This document shows positions 9,021 through 18,117 of a stretch of 54,469 bases of DNA, piece by piece (position 1 is the stretch's first letter; the number at the start of each line of letters is the position of its first letter). Both the position numbers and the translations under genes were made by a program. The notes below the pieces were generated by a model that saw only the letters and a list, made by a program, of their open reading frames with translations, had not been told where the DNA came from and did no database searches. The DNA is taken from contig NZ_JACIFE010000003.1 of the NCBI RefSeq assembly GCF_014197255.1, positions 26,954 through 81,422 of the forward strand, in the 5' to 3' direction. This stretch comes from Bartonella fuyuanensis (GTDB lineage Bacteria > Pseudomonadota > Alphaproteobacteria > Rhizobiales > Rhizobiaceae).

Positions 9021-10484
9021 TTACCGCATGCCGGCAGGCGTCAATTCCACATCAAATCCTGTGACATGCGACCAATTTATCCCCTCAGGAATACGCAACT
9101 TAAAGCGATAAAAGCGTGCTCTTGCGCGATAATGGATTTGCCCAGTATTATAAGAAGGCTGTTTTTCTGGCAACCAAACAGTTTCCTCTTCAAGGTCTTG
9201 TCGAAAGCGCACTCCCACAGACAAATAAAACTTTCCACTATTCACTTGAGGCATAATATTTTTCACCCGTGTTATCATGCCATTGGTCTGTCCCATTTCC
9301 TGTGATGTCACCACACAAGCCATAGGATATCCAGAAAAGGAACCGAGTCTTCCCTGTTGATCAAAAGCGCCCAGCATAGGCGCTTCTTTTTTCCAAATTT
9401 TACTATCGAGAGAAAAGGACAAATCATCAAGATTTTCCGTAATCAAATCAAGAGATTCTAGAGTTGTACCTACTAAGAAAATAGGCAATACCATTTTGAC
9501 ATTCACGAGCGCTTTTGTCCATTTTTGCAACCCCCAATCATAAATGAGCAAGATACGTTCATGAAGGTCCTCATCAGAATCGAGCATCCAATAGACACGA
9601 TTATACACCCCATCGATAGCAGCAGACAGATTATGCAGGTTATGCTGTCTTAATTTTGCGAACATGGTCCGATCCACTTTTTCGAACCCAATGGGTATAA
9701 TCTGTCCCTCATTCGTGATTTGATAAAATCCGCCCTCATCAGCAAAGAATGCTAAGTCTCCTCGACAAACAACTGATTCAGCACTTTTTGCGCCTCGTTT
9801 ATCGTGGATTTTTTGGAAACTAAAAATAATTTTAGAGCCAGGAATAAAAGAACCAGCATAGATTGCCGAGTTCAAAAAGATAATTGGATTTGTTGTTTCG
9901 GTCGCGCCTTGAACGCATCCACCATCAGGAAAATCTTGATAATCACAACTTTTTTTTCCCACGGTCCAAAATTCTGCATCATTCAACCCAGACCAATGAA
10001 CCCGTCTTGGGTTCTCAGTCAATTTCAACAAACAAACGAAATCTCCCCAGACACGCACGAGCCCTGCTTGTGGTGGATTACCTCCTAAATTTCTAAATGT
10101 TTTATCATGATTAATATCGATCACTTGTGGTCTATCATTTGCATTCACAGCAATGATTAAATCACCAAACAAAGCAAAAGACCACGGTGCATCGATATTA
10201 GCAAGATACGTCTTTCCTTGTTGGCTAATATCTTGCCACTTCATTGTTGTATTATCCAGCAAATAGATTTTTTCTCCTGTCCCAGCAATAATAGAAACGC
10301 CATTTTTTGTTTTAACCGCAAAAGCGCCTAAAACTGGCGCGGGACATGGCTCTGACAAAGGTTCAAAGCTTGGCATAGGAATATAGGAGCCATCAGCCGG
10401 GAGTACATTAACAAGTTCATCGGTAAAAATTCCATTGATATCTGCCACATCGGGTCGATAATCAGCGATTGGGAAAAAAGCCAT
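9021..10484 (-). CDS. P22 gp10-like tail/DNA stabilisation protein
   Basis: 487 residues from ATG 10484 (MAFFPIADYRPDVADING), chosen because TGGGGATCTTG precedes it; a start 14 codons earlier has no such site. The protein is rich in beta structure with repeated strand-turn elements (IIAGTGEKIYLLDNTTMKW, NRVYWMLDSDEDLHERILLI) and ends FDVELTPAGMR. Length and position after the gp4-like gene fit the P22 gp10 family (Phage_stabilise), the hub that closes the portal channel and anchors the tail. Family assignment is by pattern, so moderately sure; the structural role is more certain than the name. Confidence 0.8.
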   Translation of the reverse strand: MAFFPIADYRPDVADINGIFTDELVNVLPADGSYIPMPSFEPLSEPCPAPVLGAFAVKTKNGVSIIAGTGEKIYLLDNTTMKWQDISQQGKTYLANIDAPWSFALFGDLIIAVNANDRPQVIDINHDKTFRNLGGNPPQAGLVRVWGDFVCLLKLTENPRRVHWSGLNDAEFWTVGKKSCDYQDFPDGGCVQGATETTNPIIFLNSAIYAGSFIPGSKIIFSFQKIHDKRGAKSAESVVCRGDLAFFADEGGFYQITNEGQIIPIGFEKVDRTMFAKLRQHNLHNLSAAIDGVYNRVYWMLDSDEDLHERILLIYDWGLQKWTKALVNVKMVLPIFLVGTTLESLDLITENLDDLSFSLDSKIWKKEAPMLGAFDQQGRLGSFSGYPMACVVTSQEMGQTNGMITRVKNIMPQVNSGKFYLSVGVRFRQDLEEETVWLPEKQPSYNTGQIHYRARARFYRFKLRIPEGINWSHVTGFDVELTPAGMR

Positions 10485-10735
10485 CAAGATCCCCATAAAA
10501 TATCTGAAGAGCCCAGCGCTATTCAAAACACCAAGGCTTATTAATTAAAACCATCAAAGCCCCTAGAATGCAATTTTAAAGGTATAAAGCCCAATAAATA
10601 CACAAACTCAAGATTGATTAATTCCAAAATATTAACATCGCCTACACCTCAACAGCTCTTTACCATTCCCTCAACTTTTAAGGCTACTCCTGCCATAAGG
10701 GACAAGCCAGTCATAAACGATGTACAAAAAGTTTT

Positions 10736-11431
10736 TTAAAAGCTCATTGGACAAATTTTTGAAGAATTTTTTCGGCGCGATGTTTCAAGACGCAAAGCCT
10801 GAAGCTGCTCTTGAAAATCTCGGAAAGACACGGCGGTATATTCAGGATCTTTAAGGATATTTTTATAAAGTTCATATTTTGCCCGTGCTTTAATAAGATC
10901 AAAAGCATGTGTCAACCAAGGACTATTATCTGTTTTCAGCTGCTCTTCTGCCAGATGAGTAAAATCACAAAAGAACTGGACAGTTTGGACATATCCTGGT
11001 GGTGGGAAGAGTCCTATTTCTTGATCAAGCCAAGTATAAAATAATGGCGTTGCTGGCACAGGCTGCGGACCATATTGTTGAAACAACGCGTCAAAGGGCC
11101 TAAAGAACAACTTTATTTTTGTTGCATTCTTTTTTATTAAAAAGACCTCCTTCAAAATTTTTTCTGATTCAATAAAAACGCCCTCGTTTTGCCCATACCA
11201 TACTTTACCGGTTTGTGTTTTGAACTCTCTTACGCTTTCTTCATTAAAGAACAAGGGTTCTCGGACACACAACTGCACAGCAGTAAAAATTGAATTTTGA
11301 ATTTGCAGGGAATATTCATCTGTTGTATCATCAATTTCATCTTGAATAAGCGCGACCATATTAGCAAAAGTTCTAGAATGGTCCGCATGTATAGGTTTTG
11401 GATTTTTGGGATCACTTGATAAAGCGGTCAT
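10736..11431 (-). CDS. gp4-like head-tail connector (neck) protein
   Basis: 231 residues, ATG 11431 with CCAGGA seven bases before it. The start (FANMVALIQDEIDDTTDEYS, IQNSIFTAVQLCVREPLFFN) is the helical layout common to neck proteins of short-tailed phages: a region that pairs two helices and then an R..FFNE strand. It continues EFKTQTGKVWYG and a proline-rich middle (PPPGYVQTVQFFCDF), ending with a long helical arm. The place between capsid and gp10-like genes is where P22-type phages carry the tail accessory factor that plugs into the portal. A 250-base spacer separates it from the next gene. Confidence 0.75.
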   Translation of the reverse strand: MTALSSDPKNPKPIHADHSRTFANMVALIQDEIDDTTDEYSLQIQNSIFTAVQLCVREPLFFNEESVREFKTQTGKVWYGQNEGVFIESEKILKEVFLIKKNATKIKLFFRPFDALFQQYGPQPVPATPLFYTWLDQEIGLFPPPGYVQTVQFFCDFTHLAEEQLKTDNSPWLTHAFDLIKARAKYELYKNILKDPEYTAVSFRDFQEQLQALRLETSRRKNSSKICPMSF

Positions 11432-11471
11432 AAGGTATCCTGGTCCTTTTCTGGCTGAAGCATTTTATTTT

Positions 11472-11502
11472 TTCCCCCAACAGAATTCTCTTATTGGGGG
11501 AA
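11472..11502 (-). promoter_or_regulatory. perfect hairpin after the capsid gene
   Basis: Nine-base perfect inverted repeat TTCCCCCAA/TTGGGGGAA with a 13-base loop, 24 bases after the capsid stop. Neither strand has a following T run, so it is not a classic terminator. An mRNA-stabilising or processing hairpin that protects the capsid transcript is a reasonable reading. Confidence 0.55.
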
Positions 11503-11525
11503 GGTAGTCAGGTTTTACAATTGCT

Positions 11526-12644
11526 TTAAGCAGCCACTGCGTAAGTTGGGATTACGATAGTGCCAAAATCCTGCGCTCCTTGTGCACTGCCTGGCAAGGT
11601 AAAGCAAGTTTTTTTCACCCCAATAATGGTTTTTGCTGCGACTCCGAATTCTCTTTCATAATCGAAAAGTTCTTCCACCAATTTATATCGTGTTGCGCCT
11701 CGATCTTTACCAAAAGCAATCACAGCACTTTGCGCGCCAAGAAGAACAGCCCGCCGCACATTTGGGAGAGCTTTGTTCGTTGTTGCAGATTCAACACCTT
11801 CAGTAATATGTTCAGCTTCGCGTAAAACAACACCATTATACATACCAAGAGATCCATCATAGAGCGGATTTTTGAGACGACTTCCACTATAGGTTGCCTT
11901 GGTAATGTCGAGCCATTGTCCAGCATCTGTATTGGTTCGCAATTGTGTCACTTGGATTGGATGGAGATAAAGGACATAGACATTTTCTCCATCAATCCGC
12001 ACGGGACGAATTTTAGGATTTGCCAACTTAGCCCGTTCAACAGCTTTATCGATAAGTTTAAGATTAAAAATATCGCCTTCTTTTAAATCTTCATCTTTTG
12101 TTTTATTGTTCGGACGCACAATGCGGTGACTGGTTGGTGGGGTTGGCATATTAAACCCATAATGAACGGGTTTAAGTGATATCTCGCGGCCTTCAAAGTG
12201 CATGGTTTTTGCGGTAAATCCGCAAACTTGAATGAAGAACATCAAACTCAAACGATCTACATACCAATCAACCAGACCATTTTTTGCCTCAGTGCGCAAA
12301 TCGTGGAGAATTCGCTGTTGATCAATTGTGCCCTCGTTTTTGACCCGCACAGCATGAACCAATTCATTAATTGCCAAACGATCATTGAGAAACTGTAAAG
12401 CTTCTTCATTTCCTTCCACTGTCTGCCCTTCACTCACCCCCTCACCGAGCAATTGCACACGCAAGCCAAAGCTAATAGCATCGCCACTTTCCTTATTGGT
12501 TTCATCTTTTAACTGTATGATACTGTTAGAATCATTTCCAATCAACGGAGCAATTGGTATTGCTTTTGAGACTTCTTGATTTAATAATTTAGACCATGTG
12601 CGCACTGCCATTGGGTCATTGAGTCCGATATTCGTTACGGTCAT
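11526..12644 (-). CDS. major capsid protein, N4-gp56 type
   Basis: 372 residues from ATG 12644 (MTVTNIGLNDPMAVRTWSKL), preceded by TAGAGGATAAA; the open frame extends 22 codons further but across a terminator. Typical family blocks are present: SKLLNQEV near the start, GDAISFGLRVQL, GEGVSEGQTVEGNEEALQF, NDRLAINELVHAVR, VLYLHPIQVTQLRTN and NGVVLREAEHI. This is the capsid family (DUF4043) of N4 and many alphaproteobacterial short-tailed phages, with an HK97-like fold. It has an intrinsic terminator directly upstream and a stable hairpin downstream, which suggests the capsid message is expressed as a separate unit. Confidence 0.9.
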   Translation of the reverse strand: MTVTNIGLNDPMAVRTWSKLLNQEVSKAIPIAPLIGNDSNSIIQLKDETNKESGDAISFGLRVQLLGEGVSEGQTVEGNEEALQFLNDRLAINELVHAVRVKNEGTIDQQRILHDLRTEAKNGLVDWYVDRLSLMFFIQVCGFTAKTMHFEGREISLKPVHYGFNMPTPPTSHRIVRPNNKTKDEDLKEGDIFNLKLIDKAVERAKLANPKIRPVRIDGENVYVLYLHPIQVTQLRTNTDAGQWLDITKATYSGSRLKNPLYDGSLGMYNGVVLREAEHITEGVESATTNKALPNVRRAVLLGAQSAVIAFGKDRGATRYKLVEELFDYEREFGVAAKTIIGVKKTCFTLPGSAQGAQDFGTIVIPTYAVAA

Positions 12645-12671
12645 TTTATCCTCTAAAAGTTTTATTGACAT

Positions 12672-12694
12672 AAAAAAACCGGCAAAGCGCCGGC
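12672..12694 (-). terminator. intrinsic terminator between scaffold and capsid genes
   Basis: GC stem CCGGC/GCCGG with a five-base loop, followed on the minus strand by seven T. It ends 28 bases before the capsid ATG. Transcripts from portal and scaffold would stop here, so the capsid gene needs its own promoter in 12700-12926 or partial read-through. Confidence 0.8.
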
Positions 12695-12926
12695 TGTTAA
12701 AGCACCACATTTCATTTCAGATGGTGAATAGGTTTTACGTGTTTTGTCTAATTTCTGTTAGCTTCTTGCCTCCTATTTATAAGAGTTCTCCTCACCGCCT
12801 CCATCCTTAAAAAATTTCCTCTTCCCACTCCACCTTTTCCCTCCTACGTTTCGGCAAAAACACCCCTCGACTCTGTGCACCAAAAGGCCCTCATGTTCCT
12901 GCAAAAACACCATCGGACTTCATATT

Positions 12927-13700
12927 TTAAAATTCTCTCCCACCCATCAAACGATTAAAAGCCGCTTTATTTTTAGGATCAGCAACCCAAGCACTAAATT
13001 CTGCTTCTGACATTTTATCGAGCATATCTAAAGAAATTGGCCCCTTTGGCGTCAAACCGTTATAAGCAGCAAGTGTCCGTGCAGAATTGTGTCTTTCCTG
13101 GAAATTTTCACCTATGGTATTGGAGACATTTGTGTAGCCAATTTTTTGTGCAATAGAATAAATCACTTCAGCCGGATTTTGATTTTTTTTCGCACAATCG
13201 CGCAAGATCTGTTTCAGCTCATTACCAATTATCGCATCAATATTTTGAGGATCTGCCATCTCAGGATAGAGTGAAGCACAAGCTGCCAACTGTTTAGCCC
13301 GCATTTCATAAATAAAATCAGCCGCTTGATCAAAATCATGATGCTTTTGTTTAACATTGGCAACCGACTGTTGGTAGAATGTATACAACTGGTCTTCTTC
13401 AGGAACATCCTGTCTAATTTGTTGCTTTTCCTGCAAAAGTCCTTGTTTTTGGAGTGTTTTTCCCAACCATTGCATATAGCCCATAAAATCTTTTTGTGGA
13501 TCTGGCGGGCCATCCTCTCCCCCTTGAATTTCTTTTTGCAAATCTGGCTGTTGTTGATACATTTGCCCTTGGAAATTTTCTTCAGGAGTTTTTGTTTTCT
13601 CTCCTCTTCCAATTTCACCGTATTCTCCCTCTTGTGTTGCAGAAAGAAAATCCTGTTTCAATTGGCTTTGTTCTGCCGGCGTTAAGTGTTCTTGATTCAT
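12927..13700 (-). CDS. scaffold-like phage protein
   Basis: 257 residues from ATG 13700 (MNQEHLTPAEQSQLKQDF), with AGAAGG eight bases upstream. The first half is Gln/Glu/Lys-rich and probably unstructured (MYQQQPDLQKEIQGGEDGPP); the second half is helical, ending MSEAEFSAWVADPKNKAAFN and LMGGREF. Composition, length and place between portal and major capsid genes fit a scaffolding protein, which fills the procapsid and leaves before DNA packaging. No sequence motif proves this. Spacers of about 285 bases lie on both sides. Confidence 0.75.
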   Translation of the reverse strand: MNQEHLTPAEQSQLKQDFLSATQEGEYGEIGRGEKTKTPEENFQGQMYQQQPDLQKEIQGGEDGPPDPQKDFMGYMQWLGKTLQKQGLLQEKQQIRQDVPEEDQLYTFYQQSVANVKQKHHDFDQAADFIYEMRAKQLAACASLYPEMADPQNIDAIIGNELKQILRDCAKKNQNPAEVIYSIAQKIGYTNVSNTIGENFQERHNSARTLAAYNGLTPKGPISLDMLDKMSEAEFSAWVADPKNKAAFNRLMGGREF

Positions 13701-13987
13701 TCCGTTAGCCTTCTCTTTTCGAACAATCAAAATTAATTTTTCAGATAAATCAGCCTGTGAGCATTTATTTCCTCACTGCTCTTTCATCATTTGGCTCCAA
13801 CATTCCCCACCATACCCCACCCTCCATAAAAGCAAGACCCTCTCTAGGTTTTCCGCAATTTCCCTGTCTCATAAAACAGTTCTTTTCGAAAATAGAAACG
13901 ACATTACACAGTAGCACGGTAGGAATTGTTTCGATAAACAATTTCTGGTCGATGAAATTCACGAGAGATAACGCATTATAAAGTCTC

Positions 13988-15811
13988 TTACTGTTGAGGC
14001 TTTATTGTCTGCCACATCTGCATTATTTGTTCTTCTCCCATATTCTCCCCCATCTGCGCTGCAGCATTTTTCTCCTCTTGAAGAGAGTTTTGCGTCTTTA
14101 TAGCAATTTTATGAATGAGTGAGGCTGGTAAAGGCGAATAGCGTAAGAGATCGAGCATAATTTCTGGCGTTGCAAAATTTTGCATCAAAGGAAGCAATTG
14201 CATGATAAGTGCAAATGTACGCTCTTTTTCATTAAGACTTGTTGGTGCATCATCAACGACAATATCATATTCCAAACTTGTCACCATTTCACGTGTCAGC
14301 GGAACATACTGGGCATTTTCATCCCCGGCAATACGAACCAAGCGCCCATCAGATAAATAATTTTGAATAAGATAGAGAATAATTTTTCCCTGTCGTTGCC
14401 GATATCGACGCAAACCATCAAAAAAAGAAGCCAAAAGATTAAGAGACGATTGTCTTCGCTGTTGTTCAAGAATGCCAGGTTGATTGACAGCACGCGTACC
14501 AATAAATTCAGCAGACAACCCGGTCACCTGTTCGAGTGCATTCTTTGCTTCATTAAACAATTGGAAAAACCCTTGCGGAAATTGAGCCACGGGTTTAGGC
14601 TGGATTTTTCCACCTGCTACAGCACCACTTTTCAACCAAGTAATGCTATCGGCTCTAGCCCAACTCTCCATAGCTTGTTGATCATTATCAAAAGCATCGC
14701 GTTCTGCCATAATTCCGCCTTTTGATTGGCTATTGAGCAAATACATTACTTGACTAAAATATTTATTTGCCCACCGTTGCGGATCCTTTGTTGGTCTCAC
14801 AAGGCCGTAAAATTGTCGGTTTAACTTATCAAAAGTACCTGTAATACACTCCCATCCCAATTGATTGGGTGGTACCAAGGGTTTATCAGGCGCTTCGAGT
14901 AACTTTCTGCCCAAAAATGCCCGTTTGACAATTTTTCTGGTTAATCTTGTTGCTTGAACCTCAGGAAAAGTTTTGCTTAATTTTTGGAAATCCTTTTCCG
15001 AATAATCGATAAATTTTCCACTTTGAGGATCGAGAACTTTATAAACCACCTCGCGTTCAAACCAACGACATTCTGCCAATGTCACCATTTTATAGCGTTG
15101 ATAGATAGCCGCATCTTTTCCTTCTTCCTGATAACTTTGTGTCATTTCATTGCTGGTTGGGTGTAACCAACTTTGATGTTTAACCCAATCGGCATTAAGA
15201 TCGCTCCAATGCACATTTGGGAACATTTCCTGAGCCACGGCAAGAGGTTTTTCATCAATATACCATACGCGTTGAGCATCAATGAGATTAGGCTTAACAG
15301 CACTCGCATCCCACACCATTTTCATAGGATCCAAGCGCGCAATAACGGGTTTTCCTAGTGGATCTTGTTCATAATCAAGGCGTGTATCTGTCCACCCCAT
15401 TCCGCAAATAATTGCATCTTGAAAGGCATCTGAATCTTCGTATTCCCCATCGGCTTCATCGCGGAACCACTCAGCGGCTCCTGTTAGAATCTGATTAGCA
15501 AAGGCAGCCCCTTCTTGCCGTGGGATAAATTGGACTTGTCTTTTATTATTGCGCTCAGCGCCAATCACGGCATTAATCAAAGGGGCAATACGGTTAAAAG
15601 TTATCACTGGTCTGTTTTGTTCTTGCAAAACAGCAAGATCTTGTTCATTCCATTGACGCCCATTATAAAAATCGTAATCTTCTTGGGCATTTTTTCGCCA
15701 TTTTTCGACATGAATAATATCATCCTGATACCATCCCACGAGTTTTGTAAAGAGAGCTTGATTTTCAAGCATTTCCATTTGATCAAAAGAAGCATTTGTA
15801 GAAATATTCAT
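13988..15811 (-). CDS. portal protein, P22 type
   Basis: 607 residues from ATG 15811 (MNISTNASFDQMEMLENQ), whose A overlaps the terminase stop (TAATG); an ATG five codons earlier is possible. Recognisable blocks are DYDFYNGRQWNEQDLAVL, RPVITFNRIAPLINAVIG, DPMKMVWDASA, CRWFEREVVYKV, FYGLVRPTKDPQRWANKYF and FIGTRAVNQPGILEQQRR. They belong to the P22-like portal family, the dodecameric ring through which DNA enters and leaves the head. The C-terminal part is acidic and Gln-rich. Length is normal and no frame break is seen, so the gene looks functional. Confidence 0.92.
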   Translation of the reverse strand: MNISTNASFDQMEMLENQALFTKLVGWYQDDIIHVEKWRKNAQEDYDFYNGRQWNEQDLAVLQEQNRPVITFNRIAPLINAVIGAERNNKRQVQFIPRQEGAAFANQILTGAAEWFRDEADGEYEDSDAFQDAIICGMGWTDTRLDYEQDPLGKPVIARLDPMKMVWDASAVKPNLIDAQRVWYIDEKPLAVAQEMFPNVHWSDLNADWVKHQSWLHPTSNEMTQSYQEEGKDAAIYQRYKMVTLAECRWFEREVVYKVLDPQSGKFIDYSEKDFQKLSKTFPEVQATRLTRKIVKRAFLGRKLLEAPDKPLVPPNQLGWECITGTFDKLNRQFYGLVRPTKDPQRWANKYFSQVMYLLNSQSKGGIMAERDAFDNDQQAMESWARADSITWLKSGAVAGGKIQPKPVAQFPQGFFQLFNEAKNALEQVTGLSAEFIGTRAVNQPGILEQQRRQSSLNLLASFFDGLRRYRQRQGKIILYLIQNYLSDGRLVRIAGDENAQYVPLTREMVTSLEYDIVVDDAPTSLNEKERTFALIMQLLPLMQNFATPEIMLDLLRYSPLPASLIHKIAIKTQNSLQEEKNAAAQMGENMGEEQIMQMWQTIKPQQ

Positions 15812-17256
15812 TAAAAAGCCATCCATGAAGTTTGAGACTGGAGAAACGAGCGATAGGTATTTTTTCGTGGTTGGATAATTGGCTGTTCATAAGCCACACA
15901 CATGAGTCCGAAGCTATCAGCTCCATGGCTAGCCCAATCATGTTCAGCACCTAGTCCGATATTACGCTGTTCGTCGCGTTTTTCATGATACCAAGCGAGC
16001 GCTTTTCTTCCAGCGCATGTTGTTTCACGATTAAACCATATAGCAGGAAACAAACGCCTTACGGCTTCGATCCGCATTTTAACAGCTCCTGGTCCTTGAT
16101 TAGGAATCACTTTTGTGTGAAACCCAGCGTGTTGCAGCGCACTTTCAAAACTCACATTATAGACACGATCTTTTGTTGCACCATCATGGGGCAAGACCAT
16201 GAGAGCTTTTTCATACCCCCTTTGAAAGGCCCACCCGACATGTTCTGAGAGAGGCTGTCCCTGTGCTTCATAATAATCAAGGACTCGGATTTCTCGTCCA
16301 ACAAATTGGGCGACCCACAAAGCGGTTGCATCTGCCTTTGCTCCTGTTCCCCCGATATCCCAAAAGATTCTAGTTTGGATCAAAGGGTCCCGTGGAACAG
16401 TGGTAATCCGCCCTTCCATCTCAGCTTGGAGAAGATATTTTTGATAATAAGCTCCTTGCACAGCTTGAAGATATTCTCCTTCCCAAATATGCCTATACTG
16501 TTCTGGTCTTTGCTGCAAATCATTTATTCGATCACGATTGAGTTTTTGAGGAAATTGGGGATTATCGCGCCAATTGATTTCTGCTCCTTTGATATAAGGG
16601 TTATCGACATTTCGGAAACGTTTTTCTACAGGTGCATTTTCCTGACACGGATTCCATGTGACCCATAATTCTGCATTCCAATTTTTTCCTTCTTCGCGCA
16701 AAGTTGGAATGAGTGTTTGCCAAGCGATTTCAGTCACGGGCTCAGCCTCATCAACCCAGCAAAGGAAAACGCGCCCCATTGACTTAATACTTGCGATATT
16801 TCGATCAAGTCCTGCAAACACATAGACGATTCTTCCATCTTTTGATTTAATATACTTATCGCCGATTTCGTAATAGTCTTGTAAGAAAGGATAAGATTCA
16901 ATAGCACGTTTAATTTCTTCTAAAGAACTGTCATTGAGCGAATTTTGAAATTGCCGTGCACAAAGGATAATACCGCGTTCTCCAGCCATTCCATGCCGAT
17001 ATCCAACCACAGCAGACATCAAAGCAAAAGAACGTGTTTTTCCAGAACCCCGCCCTCCCCAAGCGGCTCGCACATCGGCTTTTCCAGTAAAAACAGGAAT
17101 AAGCTTTGGAATAAGAGCCACTTGAGCAGTTTTCTGCGCCATTTTTTGAAAAATTTTCTGAACAGTTGCCATTATAAATTTTTGTACTTTAGAAATAATT
17201 TTCTCCAGCTTTACATTTGTGCTGATTCTAGAGCGGTTTTTTAAAAACGCCTTCAT
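15811..17256 (-). CDS. terminase large subunit
   Basis: 481 residues. The N-terminal ATPase has Walker A GGRGSGKT at 67-74, FLCWVDEAE with the DE pair at 169-170, and the coupling motif ELWVTWNP. The C-terminal RNase H-like nuclease has FWDIGGTGAKADATALW (Asp300), LPHDGATKD (Asp358) and DWASHGADSF (Asp447). All catalytic residues are therefore present. The motor cuts and pumps DNA into the prohead. No start has a good ribosome site; in-frame ATGs at 17256 and 17169 are both possible. The stop shares one base with the portal start. Family is the PBSX/P22-like Terminase_3 or 6 group. Confidence 0.93.
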   Translation of the reverse strand: MKAFLKNRSRISTNVKLEKIISKVQKFIMATVQKIFQKMAQKTAQVALIPKLIPVFTGKADVRAAWGGRGSGKTRSFALMSAVVGYRHGMAGERGIILCARQFQNSLNDSSLEEIKRAIESYPFLQDYYEIGDKYIKSKDGRIVYVFAGLDRNIASIKSMGRVFLCWVDEAEPVTEIAWQTLIPTLREEGKNWNAELWVTWNPCQENAPVEKRFRNVDNPYIKGAEINWRDNPQFPQKLNRDRINDLQQRPEQYRHIWEGEYLQAVQGAYYQKYLLQAEMEGRITTVPRDPLIQTRIFWDIGGTGAKADATALWVAQFVGREIRVLDYYEAQGQPLSEHVGWAFQRGYEKALMVLPHDGATKDRVYNVSFESALQHAGFHTKVIPNQGPGAVKMRIEAVRRLFPAIWFNRETTCAGRKALAWYHEKRDEQRNIGLGAEHDWASHGADSFGLMCVAYEQPIIQPRKNTYRSFLQSQTSWMAF

Positions 17257-17784
17257 AATTTTTCAAAAGTACAGCTGTATCTTCTTTTCATCATTTTCAT
17301 GCTGACTGAATTTCACTTGTTTGCGAGCCACCCCTTACCCTGCCTCTACGGGCCCAACATCTCCCCCACCCACCCCCTGACTTTCCCCCAAACACCAGGC
17401 CTATCATCCCCTCCCCAAAGCACACCTGCAACAAGCACCACACTTTTTAAATTTCACGCTTTTCAGGCATCACCCTTTAAATTAGTGTGTGTCTCTGGAT
17501 ATCCCCCATAAACCACTTCCCAACGACTCTGCTTCTCAGCCACTCTCCCTCGCAGTCTCTTCTTCCAATCCACCCTCATGCATCCTTTACCAAAGCACAA
17601 CCACTTCAATTATCATGCCTCTAACCTTTACAAAAGCACCACCACCTGCTAACAGCTTCACTCTTAAGCTCTCCGATGAAATGCTGGCAAACAAAGCATT
17701 TTTTTTCAAAGACAATATCTCTTAACCAACCTCTGCTTCAGCCGGCTATCTTTGCCTCATCCCCTATTTTCCAATATTGCGGCT
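17257..17784. other. C-rich spacer between terminase genes
   Basis: 530 bases, strongly pyrimidine-biased on the plus strand (long runs of C and T with very little G). No ORF with a ribosome site. Unusual inside a structural operon, where terminase subunits are normally adjacent. Confidence 0.5.
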
Positions 17785-18117
17785 TCAAGCCTCAGTTACC
17801 GAAGGATCATGCTTTTCTGGTTTAGTATTTTTTGGCTTCACTGGTACAATCTCGATACGTGAAATTGTTTTGACATCCCCTCCTGTTTCTCCCAACACCT
17901 GAAGAGGCAAAATTTTTGCCAACAACGAAAAAAAAGAGACTGGATTATTCAAAGCATGATATTGAAGATAAGACACCAACCCATCCTCACCATAGTGATA
18001 TCCAGCTTGTTCAGCGGCTGTCAGAAGAGCTTCATTAAATTGCTTTGTTGTTTTATTCAAAGTCGTTTTTTTTCGCCCTCTTCGACGTAAGGGAAGACCA
18101 TGTTCCTTAGCCATCAT
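17785..18117 (-). CDS. probable terminase small subunit
   Basis: 110 residues from ATG 18117 (MMAKEHGLPLRRRGRKKTTL), with GGAAGGA six bases upstream. The basic, Arg/Lys-rich N-terminus suits DNA binding. The middle GLVSYLQYHALNNPVSFFSL followed by LAKILPLQVLGETGGDV is the pattern of the short proteins annotated as TerS-like next to P22/N4-type large terminases. The C-terminus is charged. TerS recognises the DNA to be packaged and feeds it to the large subunit. It is the first gene of the virion cluster in transcription order. Confidence 0.7.
   Translation of the reverse strand: MMAKEHGLPLRRRGRKKTTLNKTTKQFNEALLTAAEQAGYHYGEDGLVSYLQYHALNNPVSFFSLLAKILPLQVLGETGGDVKTISRIEIVPVKPKNTKPEKHDPSVTEA

Noticed and set aside
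13229-13708. Several long ORFs on both strands within 13229-13708
   Set aside because: Shadows of the scaffold-like gene; Lys- or Phe-rich composition reflects the A-rich sense strand.
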